In this document: in pieces, positions 1 to 8,355 of the stretch
Layout of the letters: every line of letters begins with the position of its first letter
Numbering within the stretch: the first letter of the stretch is position 1
Assembly: GCA_046538075.1 (NCBI GenBank)
Contig: JBKHJN010000002.1
Location: 51,915-115,914 of the forward strand
Length of the DNA: 64,000 bases
Reading direction: 5' to 3'
Source: Desulfobacca_B sp046538075
GTDB lineage: Bacteria; Desulfobacterota; Desulfobaccia; Desulfobaccales; Desulfobaccaceae
The notes under the pieces: model-generated
What the model was told of the DNA's origin: nothing
Databases searched by the model: none
What the model saw: only the letters and a program-made list of their open reading frames with translations
Program-made: the position numbers and the translations under genes

Positions 1-2
1 CG

Positions 3-398
3 GCCACTGCCGCCAATCAGGAAATGACCCTGACCCTGGCTCTGAGTTATGGCGGACGCTCCGAGATTGTCCACGCCGCCCAGGCTGCCTGGAAAGATCT
101 GCAAAGCGGTCGTTTAACCGTCGCCGAACTGACTCCCGAGCGCTTTTCCTCCTATCTTTATACCTCAAAGTTTCCCGACCCGGATCTGCTTATCCGCACC
201 AGCGGCGAATTTCGCCTGAGCAATTTCCTGCTCTGGCAATTGGCCTACACCGAACTCTACTTTACTGATACCTTGTGGCCGGATTTTCGCCGGACCGAGT
301 TTTTGCAGGCATTGTTGGCTTACCAACGGCGAGATCGCCGTTTTGGCCTCACCCAGGAGCAGATCGAGGCCCAGGCGGTTCCAGCTTCTCCCCACTGA
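3..398 (+). CDS. uppS: Isoprenyl (undecaprenyl) diphosphate synthase, C-terminal part
   Basis: This is the 3' end of a cis-prenyltransferase, cut by the left edge of the window. The family condenses isopentenyl diphosphate units onto farnesyl diphosphate to build the lipid carrier for peptidoglycan and other envelope glycans. The visible part has the LSYGGRSEI block and the diagnostic run DPDLLIRTSGEFRLSNFLLW followed by AYTELYF, which carry the substrate- and Mg-binding residues of the family. The reading frame is open from base 3, so upstream sequence is needed for the start. Its last 50 bases overlap the 3' end of uvrC on the other strand. Recognition is firm. Confidence 0.95.
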   Translation, partial: ATAANQEMTLTLALSYGGRSEIVHAAQAAWKDLQSGRLTVAELTPERFSSYLYTSKFPDPDLLIRTSGEFRLSNFLLWQLAYTELYFTDTLWPDFRRTEFLQALLAYQRRDRRFGLTQEQIEAQAVPASPH

Positions 399-2226
399 AA
401 TATTTCAGAAGGGCTTGGGCGGCCGGGCGAGTCAGGCCGGGAACCGCGAGTAAGTCTTCCAGGCTGGCCTGTTGCAGAGCGGCCAGGTCTGCGAACCGGC
501 TCAACAGATTCCTTTGCCGCCGGGGGCCGATTCCTGGAATCTGGGACAGGGTCGATCGCAAGGCCTCCCGGCGAGACTGGCGGCGATGATAGCTAACCGC
601 AAAACGGTGCGCTTCATCACGTAAATGCATCAACAGCAGCAGACCAGAAGAGCCCGGAGGCAGGAACAGCGGGTTTTTGCGACCGGGGAGATAAAGCCGG
701 TCCCGGATCGCTTTACCGCTCGGACTGACTCCGGCCTTGGCCAACCCGATTACCGGAATCTGGTCCGCCAATCCCAGATCTTCCAAGGCCTGGACAACTA
801 CCGCCAACTGCCCCCGGCCGCCGTCGATGACCAGCAGATCCGGAAGCTGCTGGCCCCCCCGGCCATAATATCGGTGCACCACCTCCGCCAGCATGGCGAA
901 ATCATTCTGACCCTTCACCTGTCGGATGCGGAAGCGGCGATAGCCTGACTTGTCCGGCTGTCCGTCCCGAAAGGTTACCAAAGCCCCCACCGGCTGGCTG
1001 CCCCGGAGAGTAGAAATATCCAGGGCTTGTAAAAGCTGAGGCAGTCGCGGCAACTGGAGGCGTTGCTGAAGTTCCGCCAATGGTTCTGCCTTCACCCCGG
1101 CCTCGAGGCGCGCTTTCAGGGCAGCCCGGGCATTGTCTGCCGCCAGGTTTAGAAGGCGGCTGCGAGGACCTTGGCGGGCAGCCAGGAGGCGAACCGGGGA
1201 GCGCTTCTGTTCTCTTAACAGTTTTCCCAAGACCTGCTGATCTTTTAGCGGAAAGGGGAGCAAAATTTCCTCTGGTATGGGCCGCCCGGGGGTATAATAT
1301 TGTTTGAGAAACGACTCCAACAATTCCGCATCATCTGTGTCCGATTGGGGGAAATCATAAGGTAAGCTGCCGGTGACCATCCCGCCCCGCACGAACAACA
1401 GCAGCACCAGAACCTGATCGCCTTCCCGGGCCAGGCCCAGCACATCTTGATCTTTGAAGCTGGGAGTGGCAATGCTCTGGCGCTCCAGGAGGCGGTGGAT
1501 AGCGGCCAGTCGATCCCGGTGCACCGCCGCCTGCTCAAAGTTTAGATGCGCGGCCGCGGCCTCCATCTGGGCCCGCAGCTGGTAAAACAATTTTTTGTTC
1601 TGACCCTGCAGAAACCACAGGGCTTCCTGGACTGCCTGGCGGTATTCTGCTTGGGAGACCAGTCCCACACAAGGGGCCAGACAGCGCCCTAACTGATAAT
1701 TCAGGCAGGGGCGCGAGCGTTTGGGGATGCCTTTATCCTTACAGGTCCGCAGTCGAAAAGCCCGTTTCATGACTTGCAGAATTTCCCGGAGGGCCACCGC
1801 CGACACAAAAGGACCGAAATAGCAGGCCTCATCAGTAGCAAAACGCCGGACCAAAGCCAGGCGCGGGAAGGGTTCCTGGAGATCGAGGCGGATACATAGA
1901 TAATTTTTGTCATCCCGCAGCACCACGTTGAACCGGGGACGGTGTTCTTTGATGAGATTGCGCTCCAGGATCAGGGCCTCAACCTCGGTAGTGGTGAGCA
2001 GAAAATCCACCTGGGCCATTTTCTGCAGCAACAACGCAGTCTTGGGATCAGGCTTGCGGCGCAACCGCAAATAAGAACCGAGGCGATGCCTGAGGTTGAC
2101 CGCCTTGCCGACGTACAACACCCGTCCGGATTTATCTTTAAACAGGTAAACCCCGCAGCTGGTCGGGATCTGCGGCAAAACTTCAGCCAGCACCGGGGAC
2201 TGGATCTCAGGTTTTGACATGGACAA
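349..2226 (-). CDS. uvrC: Excinuclease ABC subunit C
   Basis: UvrC makes the two incisions flanking a lesion in nucleotide-excision repair after UvrAB has loaded. In order the protein shows a GIY-YIG nuclease domain (about residues 15-100, with GVYLFKDKSGRVLYVGKA), a cysteine-rich segment (CLNYQLGRCLAPCVG, about 175-190), a UVR/UvrB-binding coiled region near 210-245, the RNase H-like second nuclease (DISTLRGSQPVGALVTF, LLVIDGGRGQL), and a C-terminal helix-hairpin-helix pair (SQIPGIGPRRQRNLL). At 625 residues it is full length. The start is either TTG at 2226, six bases after an AGAGGGG site, or ATG at 2220. Its 3' end overlaps uppS in the opposite orientation. Confidence 0.96.
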   Translation of the reverse strand: MSMSKPEIQSPVLAEVLPQIPTSCGVYLFKDKSGRVLYVGKAVNLRHRLGSYLRLRRKPDPKTALLLQKMAQVDFLLTTTEVEALILERNLIKEHRPRFNVVLRDDKNYLCIRLDLQEPFPRLALVRRFATDEACYFGPFVSAVALREILQVMKRAFRLRTCKDKGIPKRSRPCLNYQLGRCLAPCVGLVSQAEYRQAVQEALWFLQGQNKKLFYQLRAQMEAAAAHLNFEQAAVHRDRLAAIHRLLERQSIATPSFKDQDVLGLAREGDQVLVLLLFVRGGMVTGSLPYDFPQSDTDDAELLESFLKQYYTPGRPIPEEILLPFPLKDQQVLGKLLREQKRSPVRLLAARQGPRSRLLNLAADNARAALKARLEAGVKAEPLAELQQRLQLPRLPQLLQALDISTLRGSQPVGALVTFRDGQPDKSGYRRFRIRQVKGQNDFAMLAEVVHRYYGRGGQQLPDLLVIDGGRGQLAVVVQALEDLGLADQIPVIGLAKAGVSPSGKAIRDRLYLPGRKNPLFLPPGSSGLLLLMHLRDEAHRFAVSYHRRQSRREALRSTLSQIPGIGPRRQRNLLSRFADLAALQQASLEDLLAVPGLTRPAAQALLKYFSGEKLEPPGPRSAPG

Positions 2227-2244
2227 CGATATCCCCTCTTTGTT

Positions 2245-2272
2245 AGAATAACAAGGTAATCGTCCCTGTCAA
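2245..2272 (-). promoter_or_regulatory. Predicted sigma70-type promoter of uvrC
   Basis: On the minus strand TTGACA (2272-2267) is followed after 16 bases by TATTCT (2250-2245). This would give a leader of only about 10-15 bases, putting the AGAGGGG ribosome site almost at the mRNA 5' end. Inference from consensus match only. Confidence 0.35.
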
Positions 2273-2295
2273 GTCGATCCCCAAAGGAGCTGCCG

Positions 2296-3123
2296 ATGAC
2301 CTTACCCATTCGTACTTTGGGACAGACCAAAGCCGAGGTAACCCTCCTGGGTCTGGGCGGAGAAGGAATATTACGCACTCAGGGTCGGGACCGGGAAGCC
2401 CAGGCCGTGATCCAGGCGGCGCTGGAGGCGGGAATTAATTATTTCGAGTCGGCCCGGGCCTATTCCGGCAGCGAGGCTTATCTGGGCCGGGGTTTGCAAG
2501 GCCACCGCTCGCGCTTATTCCTGACCAGCAAATCACACGCCCGGACCCGCATCGAGGCCGAAGCCCATCTGGCCACCACCCTGAAAAACCTGGACACCGA
2601 CTATTTGGACCTATGGCAGGTACATGATTTGCGCACTACCGCTGAGGTGGAGGCGATCGGCGCGCCGGGTGGCGCCATGGAGGCCTTTTACCGGGCCCGG
2701 GAGCGGGGCCAGGTGCGGTTTATTGGGGTAACCGGCCACCACGATCCAGCAGTGCTGCGCCAGGCCCTGGATCTTTATGAGTTCGACACCGTGCTGCTGC
2801 CGGTCAATCCGGCCGAGCCCCAACACCTCAGCTTCCTGCCGCTGGCTGCCGAGGCCGCCGCCCGCAACCTGGGTGTGGTGGGGATGAAGGTCCTCTGCCG
2901 GGGATTGTTGCCCCAGCTCCAGGTAGCGGAGCTGCGCCACTTAGTGGCCTATGCCCTGAGTCAGCCGGTCAGCCTGGTGGTCATCGGGGCCGATTCCGTC
3001 CCGCAGATATTGGAACTGGCCGCCGCGGTCCGCAACTTTCAGCCGCTTCCGGAGGCTAGACAACGCCAATTGGAAGAGGCCGCGGCACCCTTTGCTCAGG
3101 GCCTGATGTACTATAAGCCCTAA
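2296..3123 (+). CDS. Aldo/keto reductase family protein
   Basis: A 275-residue TIM-barrel oxidoreductase of the aldo/keto reductase superfamily, which usually reduces carbonyls with NADPH in the cytosol. The start follows an AAAGGAG site at 2284-2290. The catalytic tetrad positions can be placed: Tyr56 (in RAYSGSE), Lys79 (LTSKS) and His110 (QVHDL). The usual Asp of the FDTA motif is Glu51 (NYFESA). The cofactor-end loop is seen as VVIGADS near residue 230. The natural substrate cannot be inferred. It stands alone, divergent from uvrC and convergent with the hydrolase that follows. Family assignment is good; activity is uncertain because of the Asp-to-Glu change. Confidence 0.85.
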   Translation: MTLPIRTLGQTKAEVTLLGLGGEGILRTQGRDREAQAVIQAALEAGINYFESARAYSGSEAYLGRGLQGHRSRLFLTSKSHARTRIEAEAHLATTLKNLDTDYLDLWQVHDLRTTAEVEAIGAPGGAMEAFYRARERGQVRFIGVTGHHDPAVLRQALDLYEFDTVLLPVNPAEPQHLSFLPLAAEAAARNLGVVGMKVLCRGLLPQLQVAELRHLVAYALSQPVSLVVIGADSVPQILELAAAVRNFQPLPEARQRQLEEAAAPFAQGLMYYKP

Positions 3124-3179
3124 AGAAAATTAAAAAACGAGGCCCTATCTCATTATATAATTCCAGGGTCATCCATTGG

Positions 3180-3983
3180 TTATAGAAAATTATCCAAGTG
3201 CGCCAATAAATGCCGGTTAAACTCGGCCGGGTTTTCCAGATTGGTAAAATGGGCCGCCTGAGGAATGAGGTGGAGGGCAGCATTGGGGATCTGGGCCTGT
3301 AAATATTTGGCCAAACCGAGGGGAGTGGCCCGATCTTCAGCTCCCACCAGAATCAGGGTCCTGGCGTCGATTAAAGGCAACAGCCAGCGATAATCGCTGC
3401 TGAAGGTGGCAATCAGGGCTTGCCGGTAAGGAGCCCGCAGGGTAGCCGCAGTTACCTCGATCAGTTCCTGGCGCAGCGACGGAGGAGCTTCCCGGCGCAG
3501 GATTATAAGGCTAAATAGCTGAGCCCAGTCGCGCATCGACATGCTATCCAGAAGCCGCAGAAATTCCTCCAGCCGCCGAGCATCAGGGAAAAAAGCAGTG
3601 GTATCAGCCAAGATCAAAGATTTCACCCGGAGAGAGTAGCGTAGATAAATTTCTAGCGCAATCATCCCCCCCATCGACAAGCCACAGAAATGGGCCTGTT
3701 CCAGGCCGAGCTTGGTCATCAGGGCGATGATATCATCGGCAAAGGCCCGGATGGTGATGGATTCATCGCGCCGGTAGCCGGAATTCCCATGGCCGCGCAA
3801 ATCCATCGCGATAGTCCGACAGTGGACAGAAAACTCCTCCATCTGAAAACGCCAGTGGGTAGCACTGCCGCCCAGGCCGTGGATGAAGATCAGCGGCTCT
3901 CCAGTCCCCTGATCGTAATAATTGACTTCAATACAGGGGGAATGAAATAAACAATCAATCGACAATTTTTGCGGGGTTAGCAT
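3180..3983 (-). CDS. Alpha/beta-fold hydrolase
   Basis: A 267-residue alpha/beta hydrolase resembling the esterase / 3-oxoadipate enol-lactonase-like group. The oxyanion-hole motif is IFIHGLGGSATHW (about residues 33-45), the nucleophile elbow GLSMGGM contains the catalytic serine, LILVGAEDRATP holds the likely acid, and QAAHFTNLENP supplies the histidine. No signal peptide is seen, so it should be cytoplasmic. An AGAGGGAG site lies just upstream of ATG 3983. No neighbour hints at a substrate: the gene converges on the aldo/keto reductase and is separated by about 140 bases from the phosphatase operon behind it. The class is certain, the substrate unknown. Confidence 0.88.
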   Translation of the reverse strand: MLTPQKLSIDCLFHSPCIEVNYYDQGTGEPLIFIHGLGGSATHWRFQMEEFSVHCRTIAMDLRGHGNSGYRRDESITIRAFADDIIALMTKLGLEQAHFCGLSMGGMIALEIYLRYSLRVKSLILADTTAFFPDARRLEEFLRLLDSMSMRDWAQLFSLIILRREAPPSLRQELIEVTAATLRAPYRQALIATFSSDYRWLLPLIDARTLILVGAEDRATPLGLAKYLQAQIPNAALHLIPQAAHFTNLENPAEFNRHLLAHLDNFL

Positions 3984-4122
3984 AGGTCTCCCTCTAGGTA
4001 TTATTTAGCGATTTATATCAAAAGGATAGCCTTAGCCCTAATTATATTCGGATTCTTTGGGCTGGATCTTTAATAGATATTATGTCTTGGGCAGCGACCG
4101 ATAAGGGATTTTCATGGCATTA

Positions 4123-4845
4123 TCAGAGAGTGTTCCAGTCAAATTCCGCCAGTAAGGGAAAATGATCGGAAATCTGGCGGCTGCCCTTGGGGCGCACCAC
4201 CTGGGCGGCTCGCGGCGCCAGTTTCTTATTGATATAGATATAATCGATCCGCAAGAGCGGCAGGCGGGTGCTATAAGTGCCACCCCGCCCATGCCCCACC
4301 GTCCCCCAGACATCGACCAGTTGCTTTCTGAGAAAATGTGACACAAAGCTCTGGGGCAAGGAGTTGAAGTCCCCAGCCACCAAAATGGGCAGATCTCCGT
4401 CTCCCCCTGAGGCGGCAAGGCGGGCCAGCAGCTGCCGCGCCTGACCAGCCCGCTCCCGGGGGAGATGGCCCAGGTGAACATTGAAAACCCGCAGCGGCCC
4501 CCAGGGAGTGGCGATTTCTGCTTCCAAACAGCCGCGCCGGGCCCGGCGCAAAATGGTCAGATCGTGATGCCGAGTGTGGCGAATGGGCCAGGTTGAAAGC
4601 ACCGCATTACCCAAGACCCCCCCGGTATGGGCGCGCACCGGGGCAAATGCCCACCAGTATTCCAGGTATCTACCAAGTAATAGGCCCTGGTTTTCCCAAC
4701 CAAATCGGGTCGGCCCCTGTTTGACTTCCTGGAGGCAGATCACTTGGGGCGCGGCCTGGCTCAGCATTTCCGACAGGAGCTGCAATTTTTGCTGGCCCTT
4801 GCCGAAGCCGCCATGGATGTTATAAGTTAAAGCCTTAAATGACAA
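4123..4845 (-). CDS. Endonuclease/exonuclease/phosphatase (EEP) family protein
   Basis: A 240-residue metal-dependent phosphoesterase of the DNase I-like EEP superfamily. The ordered motifs are LTYNIHGG, VICLQEV (metal-binding Glu), NVHLGHL, ILVAGDFNS, RIDYIYIN and SDHFPLLAEF, which together give the standard EEP active site. The start is a TTG at 4845, seven bases after AAAGGAAG; no in-frame ATG fits. It begins three bases after the stop of the preceding polytopic membrane protein, so the two are translationally coupled. That coupling with a glycosyltransferase operon suggests a phosphoester or lipid phosphate substrate rather than DNA, but this is inference. Confidence 0.85.
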   Translation of the reverse strand: MSFKALTYNIHGGFGKGQQKLQLLSEMLSQAAPQVICLQEVKQGPTRFGWENQGLLLGRYLEYWWAFAPVRAHTGGVLGNAVLSTWPIRHTRHHDLTILRRARRGCLEAEIATPWGPLRVFNVHLGHLPRERAGQARQLLARLAASGGDGDLPILVAGDFNSLPQSFVSHFLRKQLVDVWGTVGHGRGGTYSTRLPLLRIDYIYINKKLAPRAAQVVRPKGSRQISDHFPLLAEFDWNTL

Positions 4846-4848
4846 TAC

Positions 4849-6312
4849 TCATCTTCCTTTCAGAGTTTGCCCCAGGCAATGTCTCGGGAAAAAATTAAAT
4901 GGTGCTAAAATAGGGATGTCCCCCATTCTGGAAGTCAGAGGGACGGCCAGCAGCAGACCCGAGGCAGGGGCAACATGCAACAACAGGCGGTCAATGGTTG
5001 CCAGCATATACCAGGGGAATTCTGCGGCTGAGGCCGGGACCAGGGCATAACCCAGGACCACCGCTGCTAAGTTTCCCAGGGTCACTAGAATTAGAAATAA
5101 CCCGGGCGAGGCTAGGGTGTCCCGCCCCTGCCAGACTAAGGCTAAAAATACCACCGGCCACAATATTCCAAAATAGGGGGGCCAGACCAGAGCCTTAAGC
5201 AGGAAAACCAGTCCCTGCCCCAATTGGGCCGGGAAGAACCCGCACAAATGGCCGACTCCTATATCCATTTGCTCAATCAGGCAAAAATAGCGCCAGGGTA
5301 GAAAGAACAACAGGCTGATCAGACCCGCTCCGGCCACAGAAGCTAATTTTCTGCCGGGAGCCGGTGGCCGCAGCCAGAACAGAGTAATCACCGCAGCCAG
5401 GAAGTTGATCAATGCCAAGGGTTCACCCTCATATTTGCTCCATAACATCCCCCCACTAAAAATCCCCACCAGCAGCATACTTCCCTTGGGAGCCTCCTCT
5501 TTGAGCCAGAGTAAAAGCAGACCGGCGGTTATCAGAGTATAGTAGGTCAAAGCCAGGTCGGCATAGGCAATAAAAAGATGAGTGATCAGGGTTAAGCCAT
5601 TCAGCATCAGGAAGGCCGAACCGAGCAGAGCCTCCCGCCGCTCGACCTCTAAGCGCCTCAAAAGACTATAAAATATCAATACCAGGCAACCACCCCAGAG
5701 GGGAAACAAGGCCTTGACCAGATGATCGATTACCCCGCCCAGCCAGAGGTAAAGATAGGCCATTCCCAAGGGCACCAGGTTGGGATAGTAATTATGTGCT
5801 TCAAAGCCAGCTAAATCGATGCGGCCACCCAGATAAAAAGCCTTGGCTTTTAAACCCCAGATGGTGACCGCGTCCCAGGCCCACATCGGGTAAAGGGTTG
5901 CCCGGAGCAGGGCAAAGCCAAAAGTGAGTATGAGCAGCGCCAGCAAAGCCCGTTCGATCGCTGTCCAGCCGGTGCCATAGCCCAGAGTGAGGAGCTTCCA
6001 GCCCATGGTCTTAAGCCAGCGCAGATCATGTTGCCAGAGAAGCCGCCGGGAGTTTAACAACAGCCCGGGGCCCAGGCCGACTATCCAGGGACCCAGAATC
6101 CAGCCCAGGCCAAAGGCAATCCCCCAGAAAGACAGGGTCAACATCCACATGGTCAGGGCTAAAAGGCCCAAGCCGAAGCCCAGGGAGAACCGCTCCAGGC
6201 TGGTGAAGCCGGAGTGAAGAGGGAGTAAAACAACCAGCAGGCTGTAGCCCACCCCCTCAATCGAAGCCAACCCCAGAGCCAGCCACAGCAAGCTCGACAG
6301 CCCGTCAATCAT
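4849..6312 (-). CDS. Polytopic membrane protein, GT-C glycosyltransferase-like
   Basis: A 487-residue protein with roughly a dozen hydrophobic segments across its length. The stretch MWAWDAVTIWGLKAKAFY after the third or fourth segment, with an acidic residue in the first large outer loop, and the later NYYPNLVPLG resemble GT-C (family 39-like) lipid-dependent glycosyltransferases, but I cannot assign it to a named family. The start ATG overlaps the previous stop by eight bases, so it is translated with the GT2 operon. A role in moving a sugar from a polyprenyl carrier to an acceptor is plausible, because the first gene of the operon is a dolichol-phosphate-mannose-synthase-like enzyme. Function remains inferred. 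Confidence 0.7.
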   Translation of the reverse strand: MIDGLSSLLWLALGLASIEGVGYSLLVVLLPLHSGFTSLERFSLGFGLGLLALTMWMLTLSFWGIAFGLGWILGPWIVGLGPGLLLNSRRLLWQHDLRWLKTMGWKLLTLGYGTGWTAIERALLALLILTFGFALLRATLYPMWAWDAVTIWGLKAKAFYLGGRIDLAGFEAHNYYPNLVPLGMAYLYLWLGGVIDHLVKALFPLWGGCLVLIFYSLLRRLEVERREALLGSAFLMLNGLTLITHLFIAYADLALTYYTLITAGLLLLWLKEEAPKGSMLLVGIFSGGMLWSKYEGEPLALINFLAAVITLFWLRPPAPGRKLASVAGAGLISLLFFLPWRYFCLIEQMDIGVGHLCGFFPAQLGQGLVFLLKALVWPPYFGILWPVVFLALVWQGRDTLASPGLFLILVTLGNLAAVVLGYALVPASAAEFPWYMLATIDRLLLHVAPASGLLLAVPLTSRMGDIPILAPFNFFPRHCLGQTLKGR

Positions 6313-6811
6313 AATAGCCCCCGACCAGCAAATGGGGTTGAACCCGGTATAAAGTGCCGGCGCTGGAGTCCAGCAGGTGCTGGAATCCCGGATGTCTGGG
6401 GTTGTTCAGATAATATTGGGCTGCCGGCGGCGGGTCATTGCGCACAATCAGGTAAGTGGCGTCCTCGCGGATCAGACGGTTAAACAGCGGCATTGGTGTG
6501 ATATGTGGCGGCAGCAGCACATGACGACGGGGATAAAGCAGATAGCGTGCGACATTCTCCTTCCCGGCTTCGTAATGGTCCAAGAAAACATAAGTAGCCG
6601 AAGGCGGGACAATCTCTTTGATTTGGGCCAGCCCTTGGGGAAAAGGCTCCTCCTGGCGAACCGCCTCGCCCACCTGTCCAGACAGCAGGCGCTGGACCAG
6701 CTCCCGGCCCTCTGGAGCGAACCGCCACCCCAGCCAGCCCATCTGCGCCAACCAGAGAACCAGGATACCAGTAACGGCCCAGGTGTAACAGCTGGTAGAG
6801 GTTGGGAGCAT
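6305..6811 (-). CDS. Small membrane-anchored protein of the glycosyltransferase operon
   Basis: About 168 residues starting at ATG 6811, two bases after the GT2 stop and preceded by GGTGGGA. A GTG at 6823 is an alternative. One N-terminal transmembrane segment (about residues 9-27) is followed by a soluble, probably extracytoplasmic domain containing ATYVFLDHYEAGKENVARYL and the Arg-rich LYPRRHVLLPP. I do not recognise the domain. A similar arrangement of anchor plus short alpha/beta domain occurs in accessory proteins of GT-C transferases. It overlaps the following polytopic protein by eight bases and almost certainly works with it. Confidence 0.7.
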   Translation of the reverse strand: MLPTSTSCYTWAVTGILVLWLAQMGWLGWRFAPEGRELVQRLLSGQVGEAVRQEEPFPQGLAQIKEIVPPSATYVFLDHYEAGKENVARYLLYPRRHVLLPPHITPMPLFNRLIREDATYLIVRNDPPPAAQYYLNNPRHPGFQHLLDSSAGTLYRVQPHLLVGGYYD

Positions 6812-6813
6812 AG

Positions 6814-7503
6814 CTAATCCCACCAGCGAAACCGAATGATATGGAACAGCGCCGCGATACCATCCCGCCAGGTGATTTTTTTGCCATGGCTGTAATCCCG
6901 ACCGTCATAAGAGATCGGCACCTCGTAAATCCGGCAGCGTTTTTTGGCTACTTTAGCGGTAAGCTCCGGTTCCACTCCGAATCGGTTGGACTTGATCTGG
7001 ATGTCCTGGATAACTTTGGCCTTGAACGCCTTGTAGCCGGTCTCCATGTCGCTGAGATTAAGATTGGTAAATATGTTGGAAAGGGTGGTGACCACTCGGT
7101 TGCCCAGATAGTGCCAGAAAAATAGGACCCGGTGGGGGGCAGCCCCGATCAGCCGGCTGCCAAACACCACATCAGCTAACCCCTTTTCGATCGGCTCCAG
7201 CAACATCGGATAATCGATGGGGTTGTACTCCAGGTCAGCATCTTGGATGATCACCACATCCCCGGTCACCTGGGCAAAACCGGTGCGCAGCGCCGCCCCT
7301 TTGCCCTGATTCCGGTCGTGATAAAAAACTTTTAGATGGTTAGAGGTGTTGGCCAGTCGAGCTAAAATCTCTCGGGAACCATCGGTTGAGGCGTCATCCA
7401 CCACAATGATCTCTTTTTCATAGGGGGTCGCCTGGATGCGCCGCATAATTTCTTCCAGAGTATCCTGTTCATTATAAACCGGGACCACAATACTTAATTT
7501 CAT
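6814..7503 (-). CDS. GT2 family glycosyltransferase (dolichol-phosphate mannosyltransferase-like)
   Basis: A 229-residue GT-A fold enzyme beginning MKLSIVVPVYNEQDTL at ATG 7503. The longer open frame to 7605 has no family support. Motifs are the nucleotide-sugar site VVDDASTDGS, the acidic pair IIQDADLEYNP, and GYKAFKAKV downstream, typical of DPM1-like enzymes that transfer a sugar from GDP- or UDP-sugar to a polyprenyl phosphate on the inner face of the membrane. No C-terminal membrane domain is present. It is the first gene of a four-gene operon whose second and third members are membrane proteins, consistent with a make-and-transfer pathway for a lipid-linked sugar. Sugar identity is unknown. 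Confidence 0.9.
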   Translation of the reverse strand: MKLSIVVPVYNEQDTLEEIMRRIQATPYEKEIIVVDDASTDGSREILARLANTSNHLKVFYHDRNQGKGAALRTGFAQVTGDVVIIQDADLEYNPIDYPMLLEPIEKGLADVVFGSRLIGAAPHRVLFFWHYLGNRVVTTLSNIFTNLNLSDMETGYKAFKAKVIQDIQIKSNRFGVEPELTAKVAKKRCRIYEVPISYDGRDYSHGKKITWRDGIAALFHIIRFRWWD

Positions 7504-7622
7504 AGCTCTCGCTTTCCCCAGGTTTGAAAACAATGAATCAGGCAGGACCAACCTCGCCACTTTCTTGAATAACCTAAATGTGTAATAAAAACCCAAGACT
7601 GTCAAGTAATTCTAATTATCGG

Positions 7623-7665
7623 TTGACAATCTGGGTCCAGTTATGCTAATGACTGGAAAGTCATT
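7623..7665 (+). promoter_or_regulatory. Promoter and palindromic operator of the TetR/efflux operon
   Basis: A TTGACA at 7623-7628 is followed after 16 bases by GCTAAT at 7645-7650. Overlapping the -10 box and running to 7665 is a perfect inverted repeat, AATGACT, four bases, AGTCATT (7648-7665). It lies three bases before the TTG start of the tetR gene. A TGACT/AGTCA palindrome covering the start point is what a TetR-family repressor site looks like, so autorepression is the natural inference. Confidence 0.5.
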
Positions 7666-7668
7666 TTC

Positions 7669-8355
7669 TTGACTAAACAGCCAACTTATTGCAAAATAAT
7701 GAAGTTTCCCAAAGATGCTACCAAAAAACAGGTCTTGGAGGAATTCCGGACCGGGGGGATTGTGGCCGCAGCCAAACAGGTGATCGCTGCCAAAGGTTTT
7801 GCGGCCACCACCATGGATGAGATTGCCGAGGCCGCGCAGATTGCCAAAGGTACCATTTACCTTTATTTTAAGAGTAAAAATGAGCTGTTTCAGGCGGTGA
7901 TTTCCGGGATCATGGAGAAACTGGTCACCCGGGTGCAGGAGATCCGGGCAAGCGCGTTACCGCCGCGGGAAAAAATTATCCAAGTCCTTAAAATTATGTT
8001 GGAAACCCTGGAAGCCGAGCAGGCCTTTTTCCGGGTTTACGTCAGTGAATTTCCCTGTCTGCTGCCCCGCTCCAGCCCCGGTTCAAGCACCGTCATTGAC
8101 CTGGACCAGGACTTTGTGGCCGCGGTTGCCGCGGTCCTGGCGGAAGGAATGCAAGCCGGGGATTTCCTTCCCCATGATCCGCGTAAAGCCGCTTATGTCC
8201 TGCGGGGCATGGCGCGGGCCGTGGCCATCCATAAGATGGTTGAGCATTCTCCCGATTCCCTGCTGGAGGCGCTGCCGCTGCTCTCCAACCTTGTTTTGCA
8301 GGGTCTGGCCCCAACCCTGCGACGGCCTGAGCCTGGCAAGCGGAGGCGGCGATGA
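7669..8355 (+). CDS. TetR/AcrR-family transcriptional regulator
   Basis: A 228-residue regulator with an N-terminal TetR helix-turn-helix: AAKGFAATTMDEIAEAAQIA then KGTIYLYFKSKNELF (about residues 38-75), followed by an all-helical ligand-binding domain. Start is ambiguous: TTG 7669 sits just after the operator with GGAAAG eight bases upstream, while ATG 7699 has no clear ribosome site. The stop overlaps the outer-membrane-channel gene as ATGA, so it is the first gene of the efflux operon and very probably represses it in response to a toxic small molecule. The C-terminal tail is very basic (RRPEPGKRRRR). Confidence 0.92.
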   Translation: MTKQPTYCKIMKFPKDATKKQVLEEFRTGGIVAAAKQVIAAKGFAATTMDEIAEAAQIAKGTIYLYFKSKNELFQAVISGIMEKLVTRVQEIRASALPPREKIIQVLKIMLETLEAEQAFFRVYVSEFPCLLPRSSPGSSTVIDLDQDFVAAVAAVLAEGMQAGDFLPHDPRKAAYVLRGMARAVAIHKMVEHSPDSLLEALPLLSNLVLQGLAPTLRRPEPGKRRRR

